From contig OX465112.1 in assembly GCA_949987565.1 (NCBI GenBank), forward strand, positions 14,973,951-15,037,950: 64,000 bases of DNA, in the 5' to 3' direction. The notes beneath the pieces are model-generated. The model was given only the letters and a program-made list of their open reading frames with translations. It was not told the DNA's origin and searched no databases. Positions 36,501 through 51,500 of this stretch are shown here, in pieces. The stretch comes from Luidia sarsii (lineage: Eukaryota > Echinodermata > Asteroidea > Paxillosida > Luidiidae). Both the position numbers and the translations under genes were made by a program. The first letter of the stretch is position 1. The number at the start of each line of letters is the position of its first letter.

Positions 36501-39500
36501 AGTATAGTACCCAGAAGGAAGATAGATACAGGAATGAACACGTTTGAAACGTGCACCATCGCACGTTTGGAAAGTGTACAATTCGCCGCAGTATTAACAT
36601 CAAACCTCTTTCACAAAATTGATTAGACGAGAACATTTTACGTCTGCACTAGTTCCTTGTGTGTGTAAACACCAGGAAAAAAGTGACACAGGGGGAGCAA
36701 GCACAGGGCCATCACAGGAAGGAGTGATCATATACATCCATATTGAGATACTTTAATGAGATTCATTAAAAAGCCCAGCGGCAAGAGAAGTGCCACTCAC
36801 TTTTAGCGACTAAAGCTCAGAAAAGGTCGGGCACTACTTTGGCTCTCGGGTAATCTAATCTTGGAAAGGTATATGTTGTTCCCAAGGGAAAAGCATTTGG
36901 TATATGATTCTGTCGAGGGAGGGTATAAAATTATACAGTCGCACGGGTTGACTTGCTCTCTGCCAAAGTGTGACCCTTGAGGTGCCATCCAACATGCTGC
37001 CGTAGCGAGGTATTGCTCTTTGAACTCATATGACTGCGGATAGGGAGGGTGTGGGTTGTTGTGACGTGATTCTACTGCCGCCCCCCCCCCCTTCGAATGA
37101 GGGCCGGAATGAAATCAATCCTCCCTGCTCATCTCTTCACTCTGAGAGAAAAAAAACATCACGTTCTGATATAAAGGAGAGAATTTCACAATGTCTGACA
37201 TTTCCCCCCCGAATTCAAAGTGTGTCCCACTTGTGGTGCCTTTGGTCTTTGTGGTGAAGTACATCGCACGATCACGAGCACTGGAAGGACATGGTTATCG
37301 AGTTCTATCTCGGCACCAGGCAGACACTATACATCGGCGTTTGGGTCCCTCCCATCCGGGTAGTTACCAGGCCGTCCGTGCCTAGTCGAAGCGGACGCGG
37401 CAGCGGTTATCTATCAGCTTAAACCATTAAGACGATTGCTACACAGGAGACCTCCTCTTGGAGTGCGCGTATATATACCACTGGTAATGTCCGAATGAAA
37501 TGGCCAATTTGTTTCCTGCTAATGGGTCATTTTCGCTGGATCGCTTCAGATTATTGGGTCGGCGTCTCCACGCATTGCCACGGAACGACAGAGTGGGTAA
37601 GCGGTTAAATACTGACCGACATGGAAGGCCTCGTAATAGTTTGCCCGGTCCCCTCGGTAAATGACAAAGCAGTAAAACGATGTCCGATGGCATTTCATCT
37701 GTGGGGAGGGGGAATATTCATTTTGTGTCGTGACCAGAATCCATGTAACATGATAACCTGTCGTATCTACAATGTACGGCGTGCTTTATTCCGTCGAGGA
37801 CATAATACTTGACGACTTGTCCGATTTTGCTCTACCGTTCTACATCAAGGAGATCGGCAACTTTGCGTGGCCTTTTCACTTCTGTCGAGCTCAGAACTCC
37901 CTCTACGAAATAACCATGGGGAAATGTCAAGCTGGATCAATACACTGGTCGCATCTGACTGTCTTCTATAGCCTTGGATTTGTCTTAAACTAATCTGAAC
38001 GGAAAGACGGATTCTAAAGCATGTCACGTAGGGTTGCCATGATTCCTTCATGGCCATTTCCATGGCAACTGACTGATGAGGATTCCGAAAAAAAAATGGT
38101 TTTAACATCTGGGTTAGAGTTTAAAAATCTTGGCCCCTATGCCTATATGCGTGTACATAGGTCAAGTGCTTGCGACTGGGCAGATTTGAGGGAGCCACGT
38201 AACGACTCGAATCGACAAAGAAGGCACTTGACTTGTAACGGAGATGCTTCGATGCAGTTCACACTGTCTTGAGACGGTCCCGATACTAGAAAACCGCGCG
38301 ATGGAGTGATAAGAAGTCGGTCCGATATCCGCCCGCGAATTGTTTGACTTGGTCCACAGCACCACGGCCTCCAAGAAACACCTTGCAATTTTGACTTTAA
38401 GACAACACTGTAACGGAATCTTTGCCCCCCGTAGGTTCTCCCGGTGAAATTCGTGTTTTCCTTTGACGTCCATGCGAGAGTGAGGCTGAGCAAATCGCCA
38501 CCATGGGCGCTTACAGTGTGGCAAAGGGCAAACATTCGTAAAATGATAAGAAGGGAGAAGGGTCTAGCTGTGTGTTTGTCTTCCCTGTTTCCCTCCCAGC
38601 AGGAATTATCACAAGCAGCATCTTGACATAATTTCGACTCGACTTAATAATATACTTGTCTCCATCCTGACACAAAATGGCGCGCAGAGCTGTCCTTGAG
38701 CGATATTTTTTTTTAGTTCAGGTAATTTAGTGTCGCCAATTGTTAGACATTATACAGTCCATGTGTACCTTGTGGATTAAAATTTTCTAGAGTAATGTGC
38801 CCAAACAAAATGTTGCAATCTGCTTGACAGACAGACTGCTTGCTGACTAGTAAGTCGTGTACGTCGATCATCGCAGTTCGTCTACGGATGGTGTACATCT
38901 CCCTCTGTGTGCACGGTCTAGCCTTAATCGTCTCGACTCGGCGGAACTTGGTAACTGTGATTTCACGCTCGGCATGCTCCGTTTGTTTGACGCAGAGTCA
39001 ATACAAATCATTGCCTTGATGCTGCTGGTCAAGCAAATACTGAAAGAGTTCTGGGTCGGGAAGGAGAATATCACCACCGATGACAAGGGCAAGGTCATCT
39101 GAGGAGACTTGCCAACGCTACAATTCCTCCTTCAAGTACACAGCACAAGTCCCCCCCCCACCCAAAAAAAAAATTAAAAAAAATTGTTACATGTAAATTT
39201 TCCTTCTACATGAGTTCAGAACAATGGGAATTCCAAAGTGATGAAGCTAAAAGGCCGCGCAATTCTGTTTTGGAGAATGAATATTGTATTCATTTTCCAA
39301 ATGTCACTGGACCATACAGCGATTCGCTGTCGCTCCTAACCTTCACATTGACCTAATTTCCCTGCGGTCCTATCTACAGAGTCGGTGTGCATCAGTACGT
39401 GTGCATCAGTGTGACAATCTAATGACATCAGCCTAAAGCAAGCCCCCTTATATAAGCGCTATCGCTTCCTTTGCATGCGTGTCAGCGACTGCGCACTTCA

Positions 39501-42500
39501 TTGCGAATGCCTGGCTGTACTGAGGTTCATTGTCGGGCTTCAGCAATGCAAACAAACCGTTCATTGGTGGCCGTCTCTCCTTGAGAAGCTTTTCAGAACA
39601 TTTTGTTTCTTTTCATGTCTGAGAACGTCTGTGAGTCCGCCGCATTACATTTCCACTAGAAAAAAAATCACATGAGCGAGCGAAGCGAGACTTCATGCGC
39701 TAAGATCTACAGCCTCCCTTTCTCTTGGTCGTCGACTCTTCACGGGGCTCGGTCTGTCCATAGAACGAGGGAAAGGTTGCCGTGTTCTGTGGCATCAAAT
39801 GAGATGACCCTGGATCTGGTCACTCTGAAAATCAGTGCACGTCCATTTGGTCGCACAGCGTGTGAACGGATAGTTGTTTGATATATAAAAGGTACAGATA
39901 TATATCCTCTTTCTCTATTTGAGTGCAAAACGGTGCCACACACACATTAAGGATTGGTAACATTCTACAAATCCAAATCCCGAGTCTCTCTCTATCTCCT
40001 TCTTTCCCTAATAGCCCTTAACCTTGAGTGGCTTTTCAGCCTTGTTTTGGGTGATTTTGCATAAAAAAGAGACAGATAGGCTCACTCACTTACCGTTCCA
40101 TTTAATAGAAAGAATGCTTCCGCTAGAGCAAAAACGGGTAATGATTAATGCATGACGCATCGGGTATTCTGCATGGAGGTTAAATATGATACTCATGGTT
40201 ACTATTCATGGATTTATTCATCAATATTCATCTCATTGATCTATTGATTCCGTGCAGAGTTATTTTCATCAGTTAATATGGGCCTACCGGGTCAGCCTAA
40301 CTCGATATCTTACCAGGTGCGAGACTGGCGTAGTTGTCGGCTCATTTTTCTGTTTGACATTCGAAAACAAAAACTCCTCCTCCAAGTTCCGCCGGGATTT
40401 TTTTTTTGGAAAGGACCATCGGACGACTAACGGGGTTCTCGTCACGCGGTACGCAGTCCCAATCCCGCGGACCGTCTGCGGGGGCAATTGGCATGTACCA
40501 AGAAGACAGAGGAGGAATTTAACAGGCAATTGAGCGCCGGTATTTCCTTTGGGGTCTGTGTTTAATTGGTATCTCAGTCAGTAAGTGTGAAGCTTTTTTT
40601 TTCCCCTCCATGGACGCCAATCGGATGAATGTCAGACCATGCAGCCGGGTCGCACAGCGCTGTGAGGATTCAAGGTTGATTGCTCTGACGAACAGCGCAA
40701 ATAACAACTAAGTGAAGTGTGCGCAAATGTGATTAGGATGGGCCCGCGTGGAACACTCGTCAAATCCTATTAAAACAAACCTATGTGGTTTGGGTTTGGG
40801 TATGCTTTGATATGGGAATAACAAAAATCGTTTCTTCCACTTTTTTTTCTTCCCACGCGGAGTCGTGATTCTTTGAAAAGTGTCTGACGCACGGTTTTGG
40901 GGGGATGCGGGTATCCAGTGGTGTTTTGTATTCATGCCGTACGGAGCAGGGCTGGTTAGTGCTAAGTGGGGCGGTCTGATATCTATGCATCCCTAGCAAG
41001 GGTGTGGGAAGAGTGGTGGGGTGGGTTGGGGGGGTGGGGGGAACCATCGTATAGATTCAATCATACATGTCAGTTTCATCTCTCCACTCGGCGGCGGTCG
41101 CCCCCGGGCAAACATTCCGCAGCAGATGCATTGGACGGGAGAGGAACGGCGCGGGGTGTTTACAGGCGGGAGGAACATGATTGGGAGATGTTGGTAGTCT
41201 CCAACCCATCCCTCTCCACCCCAAGGGCCCGGAGACGACTTCATATCTCCTAATTCCTGTCCCCGACTGCGGCGGGCGGGGGCGTGGGAGGGGGTGGGGT
41301 GGGGGGATGGGGCTGGAGTCGTCTCCATGTAGGCCCGTCCTGCGTCGGTGGATGAAGCCGTTGAACCAGTCCAATGCCCTCCGCATCCTAAACTACCCCT
41401 ACCCCCCCCCCCTGCTTCTTGAATTTCAATATCGTTTCGGCTGTCGATTAACCAAACGCTGCTTCTAACCCCCCCCCCCCGCCGCATCCCTCTCGCGTCT
41501 TCATCAGAAGCGGTCGTCTTCCGAGGAGGTTGTCGGTGGAACGGGCAGGTGCTCCGTGGAGACCTCGTCCCCGTGCGCTACCCACTCAAGCTATCGCTCT
41601 TGCAGGAGGCCCTCGGTATATATCCCAACTCCAGATGAGGCTGAGAACGCTGCCGAGGGGTGCCGAAGTGGTATCAAATTAAGGATCAGGGGGCCAACTT
41701 CATAGAACATTCTCGAGTGCCCAAATCTGCTTACTTCATTTTTTGGGTAGATCTGGGACGCAAACACCCGCTCATGGAGAGTTGTGGATGGATTGAAGGC
41801 AGCGCGTGCATTATGAATTAGCATCGTGATGATGAAACGGGCGGATGGGGAAAGGTTAAGATACCATCAACTATTGATAGCAATCAGAAGTCTTCATATT
41901 AAGGCTGGCCTCCTAAATAGTGACATTTGTTTTGCTTCAATGGGGCGCCATGAAGACAAGGCCAATGGGTATAAGTGGGTTAAGCATTGTCTGCCGTCCT
42001 GACACTAACAGCGATTGACCAGGAGTCGACAGTTATTATGCCCAGACAAGGATCTACAGAATTGGTGATTCGAGACTGTCGTTAGGCAGTAATTGGTACA
42101 GGCACTGAGTGCTGGAGACTCGCATTAACGCATATATCCTTCGATGCTGTGTCGTCAGTTGGTCCAAAGACCTAATTCGGTCTTAATTGTCACACTTTAA
42201 GGAGGCATTCGGAGATAGAATACAAAGAGCCGGAACCCAAGTCACCACACTCTCTCACTCTTCACAGAAGAAAAGGCGCAGCACTTCTCCATGAATGCAG
42301 ATCACTTAGTCTCGGTTCAAGTCTCTTGGGGAATGTATACGGGAATCGTAGCTGAAATGAACAGTGTACTTAATATGATTACTGGCGACCACTGAGGCCG
42401 TTTTTTCACTCATCGTCTTTGGTCTTTCGGCTCCCTTCTTGGAAATAGCCTCCACACGCGGAAAAGCATGCACGCTCATGTGTTGGTCTCAGATTTGAGG

Positions 42501-45500
42501 CGTGTCTTGCCCTTTCGGTTTCAGACTGCACATCTGCTGATATTATACGTACATATGCCGATCATGAATAGAATATTTGCAGTTGTTTATAGTTCTCTAC
42601 AGGGGGCAGACGGCAGAGAGCCATTTGGTGCGATATTTTCGTGTACGGACATTCCGGTCCCATAAGACCAGCGGACAGGGCAAGAGACAGAGGCAGTTTG
42701 CAGATTGGCACGTGATGCGCGGATTAGCCGAGAACCGTCCTTCAAAGGAAGAAAAAAAAACCCACGGACTATCACAGTACAGCCACAGGAATTCCGATCA
42801 ACAGTTCATGGAAAAAAAAAATTCCAACTCGAAAACAGCCAAAGGTCATTTCGTAGCATGTCTGGCAAACTAATTCCGGGAGCATTTTTCTTTAATGTCA
42901 ACAAGATCGCCAGATTTCTCAAGAGGGTGTGTTATATGTACGCGTCGTCACGGCATAGCTTAATATTTCACTGACAAGAAAATGGAGCTCGAGTTACGGC
43001 GTGGCCACGAGGGAAGCGTGCCTCGGCGCCCGCCTTGGAGGCCGAGCATCGCGTCCACCTGAAATATGGCACACCGAGGAATCGAAAGCAACTTTAAATC
43101 TGGCTCTTTGATGTTCAATCGGGGTAACTATCGATTATTCTAGATCCTGAAAGAACGACATTTTGCTACACTTTAACTGAATCTGACACACTTGCGGTCG
43201 TTCCTGATCTCATAATTCCGTTTCCTCTCCTCATCTTTCTTCATGAATCTTAAATTTCAATTTCAATTTGTCTTTTGTTTGCTTCTGCATTGAAGAGAGC
43301 TCCTGCCATCCATTTGGCAAAGCGAGTGCAACCGCTATTAGATATAGAGCCTATGTGAAATATTGGCTCACAATCTCCATTCTTAATTCCGTGAGGTCTA
43401 CTTGCGACGTAGTATTATAATAAAAAAAAACCCCAATATAATTCTGTTGCTAACTGCTTATACCAACCGGTTGGACCTGTGGTAAAATGCAAAAATTGTA
43501 TAAGTTAGCGGCCTAACGTTTCGATCCTAGCAGAACCTTCATCAGAGACTAAATGAGTCAACCGCACAAGTGGACAAAATAAGACAGTTTGCCCGAGGTT
43601 AGTCAAGTGGAGAGAAAGCCACTCACAGTCAAGGAAACATAAAAGATAATTAAGCAACACTTAATGGTATTCATGGAATGGTCTCCAGGTATGTTTAAGA
43701 AATACAAATACGTTCGGTTGAACGACCAGGTGTGAATTAGAACGTATTCTTTTTCTTTACGGTGCGTGGTTTTCTTTGGGTATTGTTGCGTGTTACGCAA
43801 CAGCATGGGAGTGGCAGTGGTGTTGTCAGTTTGTATGTCACTTCACGTCAGTCCAGCACCAGAGCCACACCTCCAAACAAAATTCTCTACACGGACATAG
43901 TTTAACCATGGAGCTATAAAAGAGATGGTTTAACGCAGTCTATCCGTTTCCAGTATGCAACACAGTGACTGTCAGCTAGATCCTTCAGTTGCGGCATCAG
44001 CAACCAAAGCCGGTATTCAGCAAATATTGGCCGCATTTGCATCGAGCTTCGACTATAGACGCTAAGCAAAGCAAAATCAGAGTGCGCAGATTCGATGGGG
44101 AAGCCACCCCACCGGTGCTTGAATACACTGACTGACTCCCATATGATTCTGTGTAATGTGTTGATTCTTTCGGGTTCATTGTTTTCATAGAAAATTGGTG
44201 ATATACAAAAATGTTGCAAACTGCTTACTGACTAAAATTACCAAAATGTAAATCTTAAAATTTAGTGGGCCTGACGTTTCGATCCTAGCAGGACCTTTCT
44301 CAAAGGCACAAAATTGGTTAGGGAAAAAAAGAAAGCGTGAACGCCCTTGCCACTCACAACGATTGCGTAAGAGGTAGCAATAGCCAATGCGTAGGCACAA
44401 TGCACAGAGAGAGAGGCTGGCCACGCGGGGTATTTAAGTTAACGTAAGGCGGGAAGTTGCCATTTGAAGACAACTGATCCACACCACTATACCGGCCAGA
44501 GTAACATGAGTTTTGTAAAGATTTTCGATACCAGAAATACATGATATAAAAAAGTGACTCCTAAGCCTAGAAGGACACTATGAGTGGATATCTTATTATT
44601 TGTGTAAGAGACCAATAACCATAAAAAACCAATAATGAATAAAAACAAAACCTTTATGATGTACCGGGAACAAAGACCTGCGCCCAATGTCGCCCGCGGT
44701 ACATGAAGCGGTCCGCAATCTCCTGCTAACGAGTATAGATGCGCGCTTCATTTAACAGCACACTTGACACCTTTGTGGAGTCAAGGGTATAGCGTTTTCG
44801 GTTGGCTGCTCATTTCTTTTCTTCTTCTTCGGGGGGTCTGTTGCCATGGCTACGGAACACTGTACCGTTGCAGAGATCATAATATTGAGCCCGTCATTAT
44901 CTGGTGTCGGTCGTATATGCCGGGCTGCAATGTCGTGCGTGAGGGACACTGCAAGATGGGGGATATCTCATCACGGGGCTAACACTAATGGATATTTCGT
45001 GCATATGTTAACCTCATTGCGCCGCCCTCATCCTCGGCGAATGTCAACATGAAACGCCAAAGGCGAAAACATACCACACACACACACGCGCGGCGGGTTA
45101 GCATACACATTCGTAAACACACATCAAGTCAGCGAATTTGATGACCTGAAACCCGTGTATTCGAAAAGTTTGTCAGAGAATATTATGAGCATAATTAATT
45201 CAGAATTTGAACCGCCTGTTCCGAAATTCAGATTGAATGCAATACTTTGCTTTTGAACAAGCCAGAATAAGGACTGTCCTACAGAGTGGCAAGAACGACT
45301 TTGTCCAAACAGAAAATAGTAAATAATACACATACGTGTATACGTGTTATCGCATATTGATATAGGTATGTTTTTATAGACGTCTGTGTGTACTACATTA
45401 AAGGTTACATTCCTACATGGACCTTGTGGTACTTGGAAATGCGTTCCAAGGCTCCAGAAAACTTAGAAAACCTTCCCATGAACAGAATGCACAATAGAGT

Positions 45501-48500
45501 GCTGTAAATACGCATGTATTCAGACAGAGTGATGTATTATGCTTCGCTGTCTAATAACTGCATCATAATGTGTATGCCGTCTCTTTGGGCGTAACATTAA
45601 AAACACGGGTAGCCCGAGAGTAATTTTGTTGTAACCACGGGCAATATTTGTTCACCTCTGAACACCTGACGTACCGCAGACAGGTAACCATTTTAAGGCA
45701 TGCTCCCAACCCGACAATTTTCAACTGATGTAATAAAAAGCAGTGCACACTCGGGTGCAAATTGAAGAACATGTAACATCACGTCTGGAGAATGGTGTAC
45801 ATTGTGTATTCATACAAAGTAAGGCAAGACATTTCGCGCTATGTACTTTGCAGTATAGTCTTCCCATCGGGATTACAGTAGACCAAAAAATGTGCCTTAG
45901 GCCGTAATGGAGTTTTATGCACGGGATCTCCTGCACACTGTTTTTGTAATAAACTAAGCCACCATAGGACGCTGTATATATAATATGCAAGAGTAGATTT
46001 GACAACATGTACTTTCGGATGAATAATCAATCACAGCAATCAGCGTAATGTACAGATCCGGATGCGGGATACTGCATTAGCATGACTAATTCATCAGACA
46101 ATAAGGCCACTCGTCTGAGTCTGGTGCCCAGACGGCAGGCGTTCATTTATCGTTGTGTAAGCGACGGATTAATGCCTCGTTATTGGCGGTTTAATTATAA
46201 CGCAGAGGAAACACATCATTTACGTCTGCCTCTGGCGTTGTAGGGCGTGCACACGCTCAGGTCGGCATTGCTGACTGTCTGGAGTGAAATACCAGCGGCA
46301 CGATCCTCTGGTTCCTGCCTGCTTGCCAAATTCTCTTTCCCTTGACCCAGTAGTGGGTTCAGTCCAGCCACATACGTGGCCGCACTCCATGACCTGATAA
46401 TCGCTAACCTTGAAATCATTCACTCGCTCATAAGACAGGTAAAGTGCACGTCCAATGCATTATAGATTTCACGTCCTCACTTTGTTCAGCCCCTTGCAGT
46501 ATATTATGATATGATAATTGAAGCTGAATGTCATGATTAAGAATATACTTATTTCTGGTACAAATATCGCGTCTTTCATAACATGTCATTGCTAAACTTA
46601 GTTTCGCCTCCATGACATAATTGAGTAAGCTGATAAAACGTTTTGAGCGATACAAAAATATAGCAATCTGAATTGATTGTACACAATGCAAATCTCACCG
46701 ATTCAGAGGGCACACGTTTCGATCAATAGTGACCTTTCTCAAAGGAAGGTATTAACATTGACCAAATATACCTATACGATACTTTACGGCTCAGAATTCT
46801 CTATGATCATGTCACGGTGACGTGAAGATATAATTCATATTACAGAACATGGAATACTCAATATTCAACTTCATATTTGTGCGAGTGTCAAGTTGCATAT
46901 TTATTTTAGTTCAAAAAGCATGAAATATCACTCTGTACTGTTGTAAGCAAGACAGGTGAGACTGGAGGAATTCTTGGTCACACGTCGTGCGTCCATGGCT
47001 AGAATTACCCTTGGACCAAATCATAGGAAAAATAAACCTGCTTTTCGAGGAGTCCCGTTCGAATCATATGACTTACAGTCCTTTAACTTAAACAAGTTCA
47101 ACAGTGCAAAAATCTTACTGGATCTCAGTCGCACAGGCAACACGCCGTAATTACCAGTCAGACCGACCAAGGTGTGAAACGAAAAACTGGTCGGCGTCTC
47201 AAGTTCACTTCCTGAATTGAAACTTGATTTGTGGATGCGATGCACCGTCACTGTCAAATAGGTAACCCAGCCCTGCGTGGTACCAGGGAAGAGATGGTGG
47301 CTAGGCCATCTGTTAACTAAGGCCCCTAAACGTTCTCGCGCGAGGTCGTGCGGGTTTTCACCATCTGATCAAATTACGACTTGTTTCCCAGGCTGGGAAC
47401 GAAAATCAAATGAAAAGCCACGAGTCTCGGTATGCCTGCCAAACCTTGCTGCGACGCACGAGGAGACAGTCATTCTCGGGTCATCGGAAAAGCGGGTGCT
47501 TTTATCAGTCTACAGGTTGTAATTATACCTCCGTGAAGAATAAACTGACCCCTGGTTTTTCGTTAACTTATTTGACTTTCAAAGCGAGCAGCGAAATGGA
47601 ACGTTAAAAGCTGTTTTCCCTTCTATCGAAAACCCAGTCCAATTGAGACTGTGGCTAAGTGGTCACAGTGGATTGAAGCACCGTCAGAATTTAATTCAGT
47701 AGACTGCACACCGATTCCTTAATGACTTGCTAAGTTGTCAACAGTTTCTTCCTGCGGTTTGTTTTTTTAATGCGCGGCGCAGTCGGTGGCCCAGTTGATC
47801 CCAGGGTGACAGCCAAACCCCCCTTCTACCATCCACCCGTTATTTGGTTGGAAATGAGAGCCGTCCATTTCGCATTCGGAACCCGTGCCTCGGCTTCTCA
47901 AAGGGGCTTGCCGCGACCCCCCCCCCCCCATCCCACCCCACCCCCGCCATTGAATGCCTTCGCCCTTCCGAAAACTGATCGCGAGGGCCGAAACTCGAGT
48001 GAGAAAACAGGCACCCGGCCCCCCGGTCCAGTTCCGCGGGCGCTGCAGCGGCCGGCGGGCTAGTGGGTCGAGTGCCCTTCACGCGACCGACTTGGCAAGG
48101 CGCGTCCCGGCACGACCCGCACATCAGTTGTTGTGGCACACTCTCGACCTATTCCACACGCAGAATCACGCCTTCCCGAGCTGCGAGAGATGCGAGGCGG
48201 GGGAAAGGGCGGGGGGGGGGAGTCGATATTACACGAGAAGCTATACGGCGGGACAAGTGATAAGACCTCGATTTAGGGTGTCGTTGTGGTGTTTTTTCCC
48301 CCTTCTATCAAACTCATGACCAGCGATGACCGACTAAAGGGCAGGGGAAATCGGCGTCCCGTTTTTTTTTTAACGCAGTGGCTGTTGTTACGGCAGTCGT
48401 CCGTGTGGTTCCCTGACTTGGTTGTATTTCGTTAGCATTGCAGGCTGGTTGAACCAGTCTATTACCTGATAGTCTGGTTCCAAGAGCTAAACATCCTGAC

Positions 48501-51500
48501 AAATACTGTGAAGTCAGGGAACCACATGGACGACTGCCGTAACAACAGCCACTGCGTTTTTTTAACGCATCGAGGCCGCTGCAGCAAGGTGGGGACCCGG
48601 CTCGGTGGAATGATGCAACGGGAAAGTCTCACCGCTGCATGCATTCACTCCACGTCCGCCGCGTGAAGGAATCGAGTCCCCCGTGCCGTATTCATCCGCG
48701 CATCAGGAAATAAGCCCGAGGCAATCATCAAATCCGAATGAATCGAACGGCGGCGACCAGACGGAGAAACCAAAAAGGGGCACTGGCACACAGACAGACT
48801 ATGCAAGCAATAGCGCGTCTACCAATCTTTCGCTGTGACAGACACATTATCAAACTAATCTAACATGTACAAGAATGAGGCTTAAAAAGCTATCTGATAT
48901 TTTCTGTATTAGTAAAATGAGCCTTTCCCTTTCTGCTCACTATACTATGCACTACATTAGGACTATGGACTGAAGTGACTAAAGCACCATCTACAGACAT
49001 GGTTCTCCAATCTTGACATCCGGGTTTCTCCATCAACCTTTCTAGGAGGTCCCTGCTGTAGTGTTTGCGTGCTCTTTGCATAATTCCTGCCTCCAATTCC
49101 TCCGGTTTAAGCTTACAGTCGCCTTCGATAAAAGGTTTACAATGCTCATGGGGGGGGGGGGACGAAAGTTAAAGATGCCTTCTCGACGTCCACCTATAGC
49201 ACTGGCTATAGGTTTCGCACTTATTGATCCCTCATGAATCCGCCTGCTTCTTTAAAGCCGGCCCCACTCGGCCGTCAATTTACGGGGGAGCCAGCCATTC
49301 CTCACTGCACACAGCCAATTAATTATACCGCAGCAGCTTGTATTTCACTCGTCTACGCACTCATAAAAAGGGGGCACTGACTTCATTATGTACGCTCAGT
49401 CTACTGTAACTACCTTCATTTTCTGTGGGCACAAATAATGCGCATAGGCCGATTATTATGTCCCATCGCTTTAACGGCAATGTGCACGCGATAGATGTTC
49501 CGTATTGTCAAATTGAGCCTTACAATCGATGCCAACTCGATTATTTGTTCATGGTCTTAGATCAAGCTCCATCATTGCTGACTCGAGACCTGTCATGCTG
49601 AAGCCCCCACCCCCACCGCCCGTCACAACAATCAATAGCCTACCTCAGCCCGAATATCAAGAGCTCCTCAAGCGTATGGCTACGTATTTCCAGAAGACAG
49701 CACTCAACGTTATAGAGTGTCTATAATAAGTAGCGTGGTGGCTTTCCAGTCACATCACATCATCCAGAGTCTCTTAAGACCATTTGGATGTCATCACGTT
49801 TCAGGCAAAGAGGGTGTTTCAGCGAAAGAACGAACCGAAACTTCAACCTATCATGTAATGAGAACTGACTTTCCGGCGTGCAGTTTCCTCAGAGGCACTC
49901 TCGCAATTGTGTTAGGGAGTGACATGCTTGACTCTATAGTACACTCGTGAAGGCGTTCCACTAGAGAATTAATGAATCAGTAAAAACAAATCTAACACAA
50001 TAAGGTGAGGCTACGTTGCTGCTGGATAGGAAATCATGAGATATCCGACGGGTCCTACATAAAAACCCTGTAGAAGGGATACGAACAACTAAACCACTGT
50101 GTTCTCTTTGATTGTTTTCATATATGTGACCCGGCACAACGACATGAGGAATAACCCCCACTTTCGATATTTTGATATACCATTAGCTTTCAAATGATAT
50201 CAAAATATAATATCCTCTAATATTTAAAATTTCCGAAAATAAAAAAAAGAAAATTGATTTGTAATCGAATTGTGAAGATACTTTAACTTCAGGCGTTGTT
50301 TACTCAAAAAGTGTTTTGGTGGGATATTCCTCATGTCGTTGTGCCGGGTCACATATTCCATCATGCTGACTAAAGGAGAATAATCATTGTATTGTTAACA
50401 CTTAGTGAAACAGATGAAGGTAAAACTGACTGGGGACGTTTAAAGCCCCTACACAACATTTGTCCAGGTCAAAGAATAGCATCCATACGTTGTCCCATCC
50501 GACATATGCATGAATTAGCACACCTGTGAAAATTTCAGCTCAATCCACCAACCGAGTCTCGAGAAAATCGTGAAAACCGCTTCATTTGTTTCGCGAAAAT
50601 GCAGCATCCTACACCGTACTGTTCCGAAAAATAGTTTAGATCTCGGTGAGACGTAAACTATTTATTTTACTAATTTCTCCCAAAATACAACGTTTTAGGC
50701 AGAAATATTTCAGTGCGAGGTTTCTACTATAACCATCTTCAAACTGTATAAGTTTCATGTAAATCTGTGAACATTTCTGTTTTTCAATCTTACCAATTTG
50801 GAAAAATGGCAAAGAAACCTTGGACTGGACCGGGACCCGCGACTTCTGGATATACATACCAGTGCAGTACCAGCCCTTAGATTGGTGGCTTTCCCAAAAT
50901 AGTCAACTAGTCTTTGCCGGGATGGGGGCGGCAGTCAGAAGCAATTCAAACATTGCCTGGACGTACATGTATATATATCTCCAGGGATCACACCCTTGCT
51001 TTCATTCAAACAACCAATTGTTACGAACCTGGCTACAGTATCTAGGCGGATCACACAAAGTGGATGCAAACTGTTCAATTTAAGTCAAAAACAGAAAGGG
51101 GAAAAAACTGGGAGCATTTAAACAATTTGGAAAACGGCAAAGCCAAGCTTTCTGTGCCTTTTATCAAAATCACTTTCAATGCTGCGTATACGGTAATGGA
51201 AATGCTAACCTCATAGTATATCAATCATATGTTAATATTTCTCGCTGATTTGTCTAATTCGCCTGTGGTGTAGATGATTAATTTGATTGAGAGCCAACAC
51301 TTTTCCTTTCAACCATCTCTCACCTCCCTTCCACTCTTCAGGTCGACCGGCACAGGCTACCGACGAGCACACGCGGCTCTTCAGGACGCTCTTCAACACT
51401 AATCACAGCAATCTCATCCGACCCGTCAGGTCGCAGAACACAGTCACCGTGGTGGAGATGTTGCTGTTCTTGGCACAAGTAATCCAACTGGTAAGGGTAC

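Noticed and set aside
40960..41490. GC-rich segment with 100-160 residue frames on both strands
   Set aside because: Composition is dominated by G/C homopolymers, the frames overlap in opposite directions, and no domain is seen.
47760..48320. GC-rich block considered as a promoter or coding exon
   Set aside because: C-run-driven frames on both strands, no start exon or splice-linked frame, and it lies inside gene B intron 1.
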